Shown here: positions 1 to 9,424 of the stretch, piece after piece
Layout of the letters: each line of letters opens with the position of its first letter
Numbering within the stretch: the first letter of the stretch is position 1
NCBI GenBank assembly: GCA_021234155.1
Contig: JAJEKV010000059.1
Location: forward strand, 909,844 to 973,843
Direction of reading: 5' to 3'
DNA: 64,000 bases
Source: Isoetes taiwanensis
Taxonomy: Eukaryota; Streptophyta; Lycopodiopsida; Isoetales; Isoetaceae
Notes under the pieces: generated by a model
The model's input: only the letters and a program-made list of their open reading frames with translations
Told to the model about the DNA's origin: nothing
Database searches by the model: none
Made by a program: the position numbers and the translations under genes

Positions 1-541
1 TGGAACTTCAATAGCTCCTGAGAATGCTTTTAATAGAGTTTCGGAGATGGCGAAATGGGCTTGAAGGAAGTCTCGTGAAGTAAAGTTCGAGGCCAGTACA
101 TCGAAGCTAAAAAGATAGTGCAAAACAAGTATCAAAGAGCGAATCAAGCTCTTCAAGGTAGATCCATCAACATTTCTACCAAAGGGGTTATTGCATCCGA
201 TGAAGTGGAGGTAAGCTACCATAAGTTTGCTTATTTTGTTAAGTGCCTAAGAACGATTGTTTATTGTGCGAGGAGATTTTTGTGGGCGATTTTTGCCGCA
301 CACGACAGAGTTACCCTTGGCGAGAGATGCAAGTATCGCCCACTATATGGGCTACCTTTATAAGGGAGAGATCGTTGTGTTCCATTCTAAGTACAGCCCA
401 TATGGACTTAAGAGGTCTTGAAACTCAAGGCCCTCTCATTGATTGGTAATCACATCCCATTATCGCCAATTCCGATCGAAAGTAGTGGCTGTTAGGAGAG
501 ATATCATGCACATATTTTTGGTGGCTTTAGCATATTTTTTG
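1..541. other. Unassigned sequence upstream of first foldback element
   Basis: Only short unrelated open frames are present. One plus-strand frame near the left edge could be the end of a gene or element that begins outside the window, but it carries a stop and no motif I recognise. I see no RNA gene, terminal repeat or conserved domain. Confidence 0.4.
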
Positions 542-937
542 GTTAACACACAAACCATTATATCTAACACTCTAAAATTAAATCCCCCTTCAAACCCCCT
601 TTGGTTTGGGTGCATATTCACACGGGGGGTGACTCCGGGCAACGAGAGCTGTTGGATAGGCATATTCACCCCTTATTCCTCAATCTACACCGTACACAAA
701 GTTCCTTATTTGTGGGGTATGGATGTATGGAATTTGCTATACTGTATAATAAGATTTGCAAAATACTATAAGATTTCAGGCAATATACTATATGGTCTTG
801 ATTTTATACGGGCAAAACATAATTATGGGGGCTCTCGCTGCCCTACGTCACCCCCCGTGTGAATATGCACCCAAACCAAAAGGGGTTTGAAGGGGATTTA
901 ATTTTAGAGTGTTAGATATAATGGTTTGTGTGTTAAC
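542..937. mobile_element. Foldback/MITE-like element, copy 1
   Basis: The two ends are inverted copies of each other over roughly 95 bp. Both arms contain the motif CCAAACC followed by TATTCACACGGGGGGTGAC or its complement, and the outer tip GTTAACACACAAACC. The interior is AT-rich and non-coding. Two further copies of the family lie at 22323-22766 and 35860-36430. Length, long terminal inverted repeats and lack of coding sequence fit a non-autonomous MITE or foldback element. The superfamily is not determined. Confidence 0.8.
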
Positions 938-1947
938 AAAAATTTTGGGCCCTAGGGGCCCTAAGAATTGATGAACGAACTAGAAAACATTTTTAATTAT
1001 ATTATTATATGTATTATATGTCTTGTTGTATTAAAAACATATTTGGGCCCGAATTGTAATGATGTCGTAGATATGTAAAATGACAAGGCAACTTAAATGG
1101 ATGGGCATAAACACTGAAAAGAAAAGAAAGTAAATACTTGGGCACTTCAACTTTAGAATAATCACAGCTTTTACAAGGAACTCAGAAGAAAAAGACATGG
1201 GGTATTCTCATCCAAAATTTGAATTGGTTCACACTTCTATAGCTTCAAACATAAATCAAATTGTAAAAAATACCCCCATTCATAACGAACACCATAACCT
1301 ATTCTATTCCAAGTACAACGTGCCATTCCAAATACAACATAGTTCTTATGTTGTAGATGCCAATTTCCCGTGCGTCAAGCAACCAAGATATAGAATTCAT
1401 CTGTGATTATTTCCAATCTCTACTTGATAGGTCCTAAGCAAATTCCATGTACGTAGGCAATATAAAAGGCCAATATGTTATGCTAGATATTAATGTTCGT
1501 AGGCAATGTAAAAGGCCTGCATACAAAAATGCCAAAAGATACATACAATTAGAGGCAAGAAAATATACCAATATGCAAACAAACAAATTAGCATCTCAAA
1601 AACTTCATGCTCATCTGCCAGATAAGGATACAAGATAATAGCACACAATACAAATGGAAAATAGAGAAATTGAATATAAGCTAAGAAATGAATTGGTTGA
1701 AGCATGCCTTGTGTTGCTGCATTGAGGGCCAAACTGTATTTGGCATATTAAGAATACCCTGTAATGCTTTTTTCAGCTTATGTCTTTCATCTTTGAAGCG
1801 TACTACTGGCTGCCGCAGAAGATCCACCATGCTTGTAATAAGGCAAAAGTGGTTTATGCCACAGATTTCGTTCATTATGCTTAGATAGGGCAGTTCAAGG
1901 AAAAGGGTCCCTTTAACTCTACATTCAGAACAGGGAAATAAGATTGT
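938..1947. other. Non-coding AT-rich stretch
   Basis: No supported gene. Right after the foldback element there is a short inverted GGGCCC..GGGCCC motif. A similar motif also follows foldback copy 2, so the two copies share flanking sequence. Short frames on both strands carry no motif. Confidence 0.5.
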
Positions 1948-2047
1948 TTAATCTAGCGTCCCAGTTCTCTTGCCTGCTCTGCACCTGGGCAAATAAAACT
2001 TGCAATGAGTTACAATTGACCCTAAACATAAGCCACCATGAACATAC

Positions 2048-2352
2048 CTTTTTTGTAAGGTGACCAAATGGGTAATATTCAAGCCAGAGGAAGAAGTGAA
2101 GGCAAGTGCTCTAACTGCTTGCCCGAGGTCCAAAGTACTGGTTTTTGATTTTCCAAAGGATGTTGGAGATCTATCACCATGTCTAAAAAACAAATGAACC
2201 TGCAGGGAAAGTCATGGACCATCAAAAACACATATCAACAATAACTAAACTACAAAACGAATCAAATTTACTTCATCTACAACCTGTACTAGCTTCAAAG
2301 GCATATCATTGAGCTTGGCAGGTTGGTAAGAAGGCCGTGTTGCAGCGTCCAT
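2048..2352 (-). pseudogene. Histidine acid phosphatase-like gene, N-terminal exons only
   Basis: Exon 1 (2284-2352) starts at an ATG and encodes 23 residues ending KLVQ. A GT donor follows, then a pyrimidine-rich CAG acceptor, and exon 2 (2048-2199) reads on in frame as VHLFFRHGDRSP. RHGxRxP is the catalytic signature of histidine acid phosphatases, whose first histidine is phosphorylated during hydrolysis of phosphomonoesters. Exon 2 ends at AAAAAAG|GTATG. The next candidate exon reaches a stop near 1948 within about 15 codons. I cannot find the rest of the roughly 400-residue enzyme, including its HD motif, in the 2 kb downstream. This is therefore probably a truncated or decayed gene. The exon-exon reading frame and the motif are seen directly; the family assignment rests on that one motif. 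Confidence 0.55.
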
Positions 2353-2422
2353 TGTCTTTTTCTTTATCTTTCAAGCATGCAAAGAATGAACTGCTTGAAA
2401 ATGAGCAAATTCAATGCATGTC

Positions 2423-2430
2423 TCTATATA
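2423..2430 (-). promoter_or_regulatory. TATA box of the phosphatase-like gene
   Basis: TATATAGA on the minus strand lies about 70 bp upstream of the ATG at 2352, a normal position for a plant core promoter with a short leader. Confidence 0.4.
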
Positions 2431-2769
2431 ACAGATTCGGCATAAAGAGCATCATAATAGCGGAATCACAAAAACGGTGTGATAGACTGTACTTATCACA
2501 ATGACAGCCCGCCCTTGGCACCATCTTGGCCGAGGTGATAACTGAAGATGCCGGAATACAGCCCAGGAATTGCCGAATCCCCAAGAACAGGGCAAGGCCA
2601 GGCCGAATTAGATTCGGGCCTAGACCTAAAAAAAAATTCCGACCAGGGCATTCGCATGTAGCCCTATAGCTTTCTGTAGCTCTATTTTTTTTTTAACGAG
2701 GCACGCATGTTTGGGTGAAAAACAAAGAATAGAATAGAATAGAAACCATGGCCCGACGATTTTTTTTTC

Positions 2770-2916
2770 CCTAATAAAAATCAACGGTTAAAAACTGATG
2801 CACTCTAGAAATACTATTTAGTATGTGCACCCGAATACAATAACAAAATCATAGAAAAACCATATAGAAAAGCGTATAAAACATTAGAAGGTAACCCCCT
2901 GTTATTATGCTACATA
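2770..2916. repeat. Dispersed repeat R1, copy A
   Basis: The block begins near AAAATCAACGG, contains a TCTAGAAATACTATTTAGTA-type inverted motif, and ends with CCCCCTGTTATTATGCTAC. The same order of motifs recurs at 24860-25031 and 37240-37383. No coding capacity. Its class (MITE, solo end, Helitron end) is unclear. Confidence 0.6.
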
Positions 2917-2920
2917 TTCT

Positions 2921-3124
2921 ATGGCTGCCAATAGAGCTGCATTGGCCTTGTCCGGCATGGATAAGGCTACAATTCGACTGACTTGGGAAGAGAGGGAGCC
3001 CCAGATTCCTCGCCTTATGTACCTGTTGGATGCTGGTCTGCAGGAGTCCGAATTGGAAGAAGTCGAAGTGTTCGATGACTTACATGTTTCTAAGAAAATG
3101 AAATTAATGCAAAGACTTGTTTGA
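2921..3124 (+). CDS. Short hypothetical ORF, 67 residues
   Basis: An ATG-initiated frame with an acidic, leucine-rich C-terminal half (ESELEEVEVFDD) and no recognisable domain. It begins five bases after repeat R1. Palindrome array 1 starts about 70 bp beyond its stop, the same relation seen after the ORF at 4722-5288. It may be a real small gene of the 2.9-8.6 kb block, or a terminal exon of something larger. Function unknown. Confidence 0.3.
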   Translation: MAANRAALALSGMDKATIRLTWEEREPQIPRLMYLLDAGLQESELEEVEVFDDLHVSKKMKLMQRLV

Positions 3125-3194
3125 AATCTCTATGCTTGTTATATCGAACATAAACTTCAGTTTCATTTTAATTTGTTTTACTCTTCTATTTTAC

Positions 3195-3274
3195 TTGCAC
3201 CGTGGCCACGTGCGAAAACCGTGTTGTCTGTGCTTACAACTAACCAATATTCACATTGTGGCCACGGTGCGAAA
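3195..3274. repeat. Palindrome array 1 (two units)
   Basis: Two copies of a palindrome with half-site TTCGCACCGTGG lie at 3195-3216 and 3252-3274. Each has one or two mismatches. They are 57 bp apart, start to start, with a unique spacer between them. Confidence 0.75.
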
Positions 3275-3602
3275 ATGACTATTCCACATTCTGTGGGAAG
3301 GTCGCCAAGCACCGTCCGCCACCTGAAAAAAAATAGATTTCCAACGTTTTTGGAGTGTGCAATTTAGAATAGTGACTACAATAATAATCTTGAAGAGAAT
3401 GCTTATCCCAATTTAGAATCTACATGTAAGGAAAATGGCCAAGAGCTTTTCAAATTGAAAATGTGCGGTAAATAGATGGATCATATGTATCTATCTCTTA
3501 TGGTTACATACTTATAACTAGCGAATGTCCGAAATATTCTAGTAATGTAAATTTAGAACTCATATAAGAGGCATAGCATACATAAAAATGCAGTAAGATC
3601 AT

Positions 3603-4207
3603 TCAATCGGGATCATCATGAGCGGGTAGTTGAGTGATGCGATTAATCTCATAGGCGTGACACTCACGGAACCCGATGAAGGTGGATAACAACACGATAA
3701 ACCCCGTTGGAAGAATGATTTCGACCCCGCTACTCCTTCCAGCCCGGGGATCAAGGGGATACCCCTCGAGAACATCTATAAAGATCATTATATTTCATAG
3801 TGCAAGTAATGGAGTCTATAGCCGGGATGAGGAGGCAAGATAGACCCCCGTAATAAGAATAACCGGGCGAGACATAGCAAATGGATGCCTTACGCATTGA
3901 ATGGAGCCGTACTTATATCGAACAAAATTATTGACATGCATTTGAAGCAAAGCATTATTGGTTATATATACGACCATAATGTACAAAAAATACGATCATG
4001 AACTCTTCAAATAAGTATTGACAATATGATCCGGATGACAAGTATTGATTTAGGGGACTCTTTCGAGTCATTGTCACCAGGCACCCCAGTGATCTTTTCT
4101 ATCATGTACATTTGATGCTCTCTATTCCATATTAGATGGATGATAACATCGAAGGGATCAGGATAATAGCGAGGATTGAGAGCGGCAGTGGTCATCCAGT
4201 CTTCCAT
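3603..4207 (-). CDS. Possible two-exon hypothetical gene
   Basis: Two minus-strand frames, 4007-4207 (66 residues, starting MEDWMTTAALNPRYYPDP) and 3603-3788 (61 residues, ending in a stop after PAHDDPD), have composition that looks more coding than their surroundings. They could be exons of one gene with an intron of about 220 bp. I recognise no domain and cannot fix the splice sites. Low confidence. Confidence 0.2.
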
Positions 4208-4345
4208 GGATATTTTCGCCGCGATTAATCGCTGAAGTTTTCGTGATTCATCTTGCGGGTAATGGAATCACGTTCGGGGACCGAGAATGAGACCACATAG
4301 CTAGAGCCGGAGGCCAATGTTCGCACTCGGCAATTTGATGTATAT

Positions 4346-4410
4346 TTATACCCACCAAAATTATTGATGGTATATACCCACCAAAATTATTGATGGTATA
4401 TACATAGAAA
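4346..4410. repeat. Short tandem repeat, about 27 bp unit
   Basis: TATACCCACCAAAATTATTG followed by ATGG is repeated twice in tandem, with a partial third unit. Confidence 0.7.
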
Positions 4411-4554
4411 TTATTGGATCATATACATACTTGTATGGTACTCGTATGCTACATGAGCTACAAACTTGATCCATGGCTGCAATCCAAAGCGTAAATATAA
4501 TGTACGTATATAGCATATATACCTGATTTCTCTTTAAATAGGCATCTATGCCTT

Positions 4555-4715
4555 CATTGTCTTTGCCTCTTTCCCCCTCTTGTCTGCTTCTTGTTTGCTC
4601 CTTGCCTCCCTGTCCGCCTCTTGTGGCTCCTTGCCTCCCTGTCTGCTCCTTTCTTGCATGCTCCTTGCCTCCCTGTCTGCTCCACTAGTTGTTTCTTGTC
4701 TGCTCCACTAATTTC
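4555..4715. repeat. CT-rich leader repeat before ORF A
   Basis: Low-complexity plus-strand CT-rich DNA built from degenerate TTGCTCCTTGCCTCCCTGTC-like units. It ends a few bases before the ATG at 4722. A comparable CT-rich repeat precedes the paralogous ORF at 6033. Confidence 0.7.
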
Positions 4716-4721
4716 TTGCAA

Positions 4722-5288
4722 ATGGTAACTTTGCAAGAACATCCTCGCTAGGCTGATCCGTAATACCTGCAAGCATGCGGCAGAAATACGTGCACTTTTG
4801 ATGAATTTTTTAGCAACTTTTGGGAGCATCGATGGCGTCATGGTCCAACCACAGAGCTTGCAAGGCAGCTGATCAACTTCATTATCGATCGCTATACTCG
4901 TCATCTCCCTCCACTGGAGGAGATCAATTCGAGTCAAGCAAGGTTCCCTCTAAGTGCTTTGGGACTTCTTGAACCCCCCTCAGATTTAGAAGATAGGCTA
5001 GAACAGTTGAAGGACATGCTTTTCCATGGTTTCATGGCCTACTCTCTGGATCAGTATGTGCCTCTGGTCATTCCTACTAGTGAGAAGAATAGGATTTATA
5101 TCCTCATTGAACTTTACGACTTCCATTACAAATCTTTTGTGGATATTGGTAAGCTCCTATTCCGTTCCCTTGACTTCAACATCCTGTGGTTACTGTCTAA
5201 ATTCCCCGAGTGGGATACAATTCCTTGGGATACAGGTGACCTATGGCTACATAGCACACATCACATAATACATACATATCACAGGTAA
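4722..5288 (+). pseudogene. Paralog A of an unknown gene pair, two in-frame stops
   Basis: From the ATG at 4722 the frame aligns throughout with the ORF at 6033-6554. Shared blocks include TELARQLINFI versus KELAMDLINFI, GLLEPPSDLEDRLEQLK versus GILEPPPYLDEMLQQLR, and YSLDQY versus HSLDQY. Two stops (TAG, TAA) interrupt the first 15 codons, and the frame is then open from about 4764 to 5288. The most coding-like alignment ends at PWDTG, where ACAG|GTGAC could be a splice donor. The protein family is not recognised. The CT-rich leader upstream and palindrome array downstream match the arrangement around its paralog. It is either a decayed duplicate or translated from a downstream start. Confidence 0.5.
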
Positions 5289-5496
5289 AGATACTCCATT
5301 GGAATATGTGTATAAACTGGTATAAAGATTTTCATAGAAATTAAGTATATAAGCAAGTGATTTTCGTGTAATTAAGTAACATCCTTATCTTATCATGTAT
5401 TATCTTGGCAATCTTACACTTTTAGTGTAATTGAATGATATCTTCTACCATTTTCCTTGTATTTTTTCATGTGATTGTTCTATTTGTGGTCATATT

Positions 5497-5577
5497 CGGC
5501 ATCGTAGCCACGGTGCAAAATCGCTTCAGTTCCAAATTATTGAAGGGCCTATTTCGCACCGTGGCTACGGTGCGAAA
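5497..5577. repeat. Palindrome array 2 (two units)
   Basis: An imperfect unit at 5497-5518 and a 26 bp palindrome with half-site TTTCGCACCGTGG at 5552-5577, the latter mismatched only at the centre (GGCTAC). Start-to-start spacing is 55 bp, with a unique spacer. Confidence 0.8.
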
Positions 5578-5708
5578 TACGTAGACCCCGTTTTGTTACC
5601 ACCACCGACTGGTATAATACTTCAGCATTATTGATATTATTCTTCATCATTCTTGGTATTATACTTCAACAGTATTAGTACTATACTTCAACATTATTGG
5701 ATTCGTAG

Positions 5709-5715
5709 CTATAAA
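5709..5715 (+). promoter_or_regulatory. Possible TATA box for ORF B
   Basis: TATAAAT lies in the only non-repetitive DNA between palindrome array 2 and the CT-rich leader. It is about 320 bp upstream of the ATG at 6033, so it would imply a long repetitive 5' leader. Confidence 0.25.
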
Positions 5716-5754
5716 TTCTGACAGCTTGCTTTCACTTCTCACCTTTGTTCCATG

Positions 5755-6025
5755 TTTTCACATTGCTTTCACTTCTTGGTCTTTGGTCTTCCTTGTTCCT
5801 TGCTACTTGATCTTGATGCTTGTTCTTCGCTACTTCATCTTGTTCCTTGCTCTTGATCTTGCTACTTGATCTTGTTCCTTGCTTCCTTGCTCCATGATCT
5901 TCCTTGTTTTTTGATCTTCTTGCTCCTTGATCGTCCTTGATCCTTGCTTCTTGCTACTTGATCTTGATGCTCCTTGCTACTTGATCTTCGTGCTCCTTGT
6001 TCTTTGCTACTTGATCTTCGTGCTC
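5755..6025. repeat. CT-rich leader repeat before ORF B
   Basis: Degenerate tandem units of the type CTTGCTACTTGATCTTGATG followed by CTC, running to within a few bases of the ATG at 6033. Same position and strand bias as the leader at 4555-4715. Confidence 0.75.
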
Positions 6026-6032
6026 TTTGCAA

Positions 6033-6554
6033 ATGATTGGACCGAATCCTCCCTGGGCCACTCCAGAAGGCCTGCAAGCATGCCCCAGACATTCTGTGCG
6101 ACCTGAAACTGATGAGCTATTTGACCATTTCTTGGAGTGGAGGTTGCACCACAGTCCCACCAAGGAGCTTGCAATGGACTTGATCAACTTCATTCTGGAG
6201 CGATTTGATTGTGGTCATGAGCCACTGATGGAAATCAATCCATCTGAATGTTATAGAAGGCTTGCAATGAGGGGAATTCTTGAACCCCCTCCTTATCTGG
6301 ACGAGATGCTACAGCAATTGAGGCCTCTTCTTCGTGCTGGTTATTTAGCACACTCTCTGGATCAATACATATCAGAGTTCATTCATGAAATTTGTAAGGG
6401 ACAGATGTATGGCCTTATTAGGGCGTACTACAACGAGTACAATGGTTTTGTGGAGTTGGGTCCGCTCTTCTTCCGTGAGTATCATCACGTGGAATTACTT
6501 TTTCTAATGACTAGGTATCCCATATGGTGGGAACAATCGGTTTGGGATACGTGA
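6033..6554 (+). CDS. Paralog B, intact ORF of unknown family
   Basis: The 173-codon frame from the ATG at 6033 encodes a soluble, mostly helical-looking protein. It contains a block of about 150 residues shared with 4722-5288: DLINFI, ILEPPPYLDEMLQQL, HSLDQY, and FVELGPLFFRE, which aligns with FVDIGKLLFRS. I chose the ATG at 6033 because the homologous position in the paralog is also an ATG preceded by TTGCAA. The frame closes at GATAC|GTGAGC, a good splice donor, so the true product may continue in a downstream exon I cannot place. No transmembrane segment or catalytic motif is apparent. Confidence 0.55.
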   Translation: MIGPNPPWATPEGLQACPRHSVRPETDELFDHFLEWRLHHSPTKELAMDLINFILERFDCGHEPLMEINPSECYRRLAMRGILEPPPYLDEMLQQLRPLLRAGYLAHSLDQYISEFIHEICKGQMYGLIRAYYNEYNGFVELGPLFFREYHHVELLFLMTRYPIWWEQSVWDT

Positions 6555-6594
6555 GCTCGGTTTCCCTAACCCGGTGCGTGGGTTACCCCTCGCA

Positions 6595-6628
6595 GGGGAA
6601 GGGGAAGGGGAAGGGGAAGGGGAAGGGG
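6595..6628. repeat. (GGGGAA)n microsatellite
   Basis: About five perfect GGGGAA units just downstream of ORF B. Confidence 0.95.
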
Positions 6629-6816
6629 TTAGAAACCTAGGGGAAGGTTACTTGGACATACTGCCATTACTTGCTATCTATCATACATAATTCATATGAT
6701 ACCGTGTTAATATGTTCTCTAAATGTTCTCTAATATGTTAATATATTCTCTAATATGTTAATATGTTCCCTTTGATCTTGTGATTCACCTTCTATGGAAT
6801 GATTCAATTTCTTTTA

Positions 6817-6943
6817 ATGGCCGCGGTCGCGAAATTCCCACCGCCTCACACGCATCGGTAACTTTTGAACGGCACACGTGGCCGCGGTAAAAAACCGCCC
6901 TTACAAAGTAATTTACACCCATTTCGCACCGTGGCAACGGTGC
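6817..6943. repeat. Palindrome array 3 (three units, two degenerate)
   Basis: A clear unit lies at 6922-6943 (TTCGCACCGTGGCAACGGTGC). Degenerate copies containing GTGGCCGCGG or GGCCGCGG lie near 6871 and 6817. Start-to-start distances are about 51-54 bp. It sits between the convergent ORF B and the minus-strand histone-like sequence. Confidence 0.6.
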
Positions 6944-7035
6944 ATTGTAAATATACATAGAGAATAGATACAATCAAAATACTTAGCAAGCAAACAAAAT
7001 ATACAACAAAAATCGTTTCATTAATATAAAACACT

Positions 7036-7470
7036 TTACATGCCTCGGAAGTAATTTGTCAAGGCAATATCCTGCCTCATTATTGTCACTCTCTTGGAAT
7101 GCACGCGACACATTTCATCTTGAAGAACGACCATGTGATTCTCAGCGGCCTCGTGCAAAGCATCAAGGGCATCTGCAATGAATCGAGTCACTTCTTCTGG
7201 CATTGGAAAACTTCTACCAGCTTTCCGGTACCTTCCACTATCCCTCTTCATCTTAATGTATCTCTCCTGAACCATCTCCTTACATATTCTAGCCATTGTG
7301 AGCTTTGGAAGCACCCACTCCACGTGGTTCTGGAAGTACCGGATTTTCCGAATCCATCTATACTTTGGCTTAAACGGCTGGCCCTTCTTATTCAGCTTAG
7401 GAGGGCCTTTACAGAGAACATGTTTCTTCTACAGCTGCTTAGGCTTAGTCTTCCTCTTCTACCGGATTCG
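7036..7470 (-). pseudogene. Highly divergent histone H3-fold gene
   Basis: The minus-strand frame ends in a histone-fold C-terminus: ADALDALHEAAENH, then CRVHSKRVTIMRQDIALTN, aligning with the H3 alpha-2, loop-2 and alpha-3 region (ALQEAAEAYL, CAIHAKRVTIMPKDIQLAR). Upstream, WIRKIRYFQNH and KLTMARICKEM align without gaps to H3 alpha-N and alpha-1. Loop 1 is expanded to about 28 residues; CENH3 variants also have long loop 1 regions. A lysine-rich tail with KPKQL in the place of canonical KQL continues to about 7470. Two TAG codons interrupt the tail, one possibly an intron acceptor (CTGTAG). The open frame from 7324 back to 7036 is intact. Fold assignment is strong; function (centromeric, viral-like or decayed) is open. 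Confidence 0.6.
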
Positions 7471-7629
7471 CGACCTCTAAAGGCCGCTCAACAACGGGAA
7501 CCACTCATCAGATCACGGTACTACGGTTTCAGGGTACAAGCATCACAGAATACGCAGTGCCTCTTGTAGAACGATATTTTCTGCAATTTGAGCTGTCACA
7601 GGGACCTGGAACATTCAGGGGTTGAAATA

Positions 7630-7713
7630 CATTCTGAACAGCAAAAGGAACGTTCTGGACAGACACATCCTCATTTTGAACAGCAACAGGAACATTCTGG
7701 ACATGCACATCCT
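7630..7713. repeat. 42 bp tandem repeat, two units
   Basis: Units 7630-7671 and 7672-7713 are near-identical, each reading CATTYTGAACAGCAA at its start. In one minus-strand frame they encode repeats built on VQNVPVAVQNEDVSVQNVP. That frame lies upstream of the histone-like sequence and could be part of an N-terminal extension, but intervening stops make the link uncertain. Confidence 0.7.
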
Positions 7714-7961
7714 GATGGTCATCCTCATGGGGTTTACATTCTCATTGTCGGCTCCAAGCAAGTCCCCCTGGTTTATCTCCACCAATCCAACTTAGGCACT
7801 ACGAGGGAAGTCCGGTGATGTAATCTATCTCATTAGCCAGTACTTCCTATTGTTGGTGACAAAGAAGCCATCAACCTGGGCCACACGACGAAGGAATGGA
7901 GTGCCTCAAGCAAGTTGTCAGCTCCCATCGGCGAGGGCAAGCTGGCGTTAATGCAGTGCAA

Positions 7962-8337
7962 CTACCACATCGGCGTTAACGGCGATGCAATCATCGAACA
8001 CGCAGGAACTCCATGATGGATAAAGCGCCTGCACAAAGGTTCCTTCTCGACTAAATGGCCAAAAGAGAACAGGTAAACACGCCTTTGGCTCGAAGGTATG
8101 TCTCCAAAAATCTCCTGCGCCTCATTGGCAACATTTCGAACTACGGCGTTCGGACGCTGATGGATGTTTTCTAAACAGGAAGAGGCGAGCTCTTGTGCGG
8201 TTGTTAGAAACAACGACATAGTTAGTGGCGCTGCCCTCATTTGTCTTCCCCATGATGTGTGCGCCGGGGCGGCGCCTTCTCTTCATTCTTTGGTTTGGGA
8301 TTGTTAGATCCGGCATTACCGCTATTCTGTGCCATTG
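7962..8337 (-). CDS. Unknown minus-strand ORFs
   Basis: An ATG near 8335 opens a basic Asn/Pro/Lys-rich frame (MAQNSGNAGSNNPKPKNEE) that stops after about 30 codons. An overlapping frame, 7962-8240, encodes 92 residues. A frameshift or short intron could join them. No family recognised. Palindrome array 4 lies directly upstream. Confidence 0.25.
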
Positions 8338-8452
8338 TCTCTGAACTGTAATGCAACAAATGAGTGGACAAGATTGATAAATATGCAATGTAATGACTTA
8401 GAACAAATATCAAAAGCGGACAACATCGATAACAAAGATAATTATATAAAGA

Positions 8453-8642
8453 GTACCGTTGCTACCGTGCGAAAACGGCAAAAGATAGCCACGGAAACCA
8501 AATGCTTTCGCACCGTGGCCACGGTGCGAATAGCATTTAATCTATAACTAATTCCCAACTTCATTCGCACCGTGGCCACGGTGCGAATACTTGTCATTCA
8601 TCAATTGAATACCAACTAAGTTCGCACCGTGCCCACGCTGCC
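8453..8642. repeat. Palindrome array 4 (four units)
   Basis: Units at 8453-8473, 8507-8530 (a perfect 24 bp palindrome, half-site TTCGCACCGTGG), 8563-8588 (a perfect 26 bp palindrome) and 8621-8642 (degenerate). Start-to-start distances are 54, 56 and 58 bp. The three spacers are 32-33 bp long and share no sequence with each other. Confidence 0.9.
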
Positions 8643-8821
8643 AACCTAACATATTTGAAGGTCAATAGTTATGCATTAATATGTATTTGTTCATACAATT
8701 GAAACCCCAGAAGTATATCTTCTACCCTGTCTGATCCTTGTGGATCGCCACTGCCTTAACTTGTCTGCTGCACTAGAGCTACACCATATCTGTTTCTTTT
8801 TTTCCTGCTCAACTTTTCTCC

Positions 8822-9424
8822 TCAATATTCTAGCCAACGTACTGAAGCCCAATTTGGGAAGGGCTTCACATACTGTTGCAGGTCTGGTGCTATCAACAAA
8901 TGCTCTAGCCATGGTTTCAGAAGTGTCAATAGACCTGTGTCTTCAACATCACTTTCCTGCCATGAAGGTGGGCATATGCAATTTTTGTTGGGATTGAAGA
9001 GCATCTTGTACTCGGAGTCGTCTACTATTAGTGTGTTGCTCTCATTCCTGTCTGGATACTTCTCCTATATAAACTCAATTGGCTTCAGATACAAAGGTTT
9101 GTCTTCAGAAGCTGCAATCCGGAAAGGCAGCTCCAAACAGTGGCTTCCATCAAAAGTGAACCTTAAGTCCCTTATCTGCGTCATTGTGAAGATTTTATCC
9201 ACTACTCTTGATAGGTTCCATGGAGCTATTGATGACCATATTCCTACTTCAAAGTGTTCAAATACAAATTCGAGGAATTCGTCTAGGTGGGGCCTTGAGA
9301 ACAACACTTTCTTGCCTATTATGTCATAATTTCCAACTAGCTGATCATCTGATACCAAAGTCCTATGTATTTGTTTTGCCAAAACATTATTGATATCAAA
9401 CACTATCAACCTTTTCTGTACACC
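8822..9424 (-). CDS. FCP1/NIF-like HAD phosphatase domain on a transposon fragment
   Basis: The frame begins after a CAG acceptor near 9425 and reads IVFDINNVLA. This corresponds to the HAD motif I nucleophile region, with the second Asp replaced by Asn (DxN), as I recall for plant FCP1-like proteins with DxNG motifs. It continues with FSRPHLDEFLEFVFEHF, then GIWSS (motif II), KPLYLKPI (motif III lysine region), IVDDSEYKMLFNP (motif IV DD) and PPSW. This is the canonical FCP1 homology order. The family removes phosphate from phosphoserine or other phosphoresidues, for example on the RNA polymerase II CTD. Substrate here is unknown. The stop follows APDLQQYVKPFPNW. Confidence 0.75.

Noticed and set aside
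4554-4937. Minus-strand ORF, 127 residues, Lys/Arg/Gln-rich at its end
   Set aside because: It is antisense to the CT-rich leader and to paralog A; the plus-strand frame has a homolog and this one does not.
3195-8642. CRISPR array
   Set aside because: The repeat-spacer geometry is suggestive, but the DNA is a plant nuclear locus, clusters have only two to four units, repeats vary, and there are no cas genes or leader.
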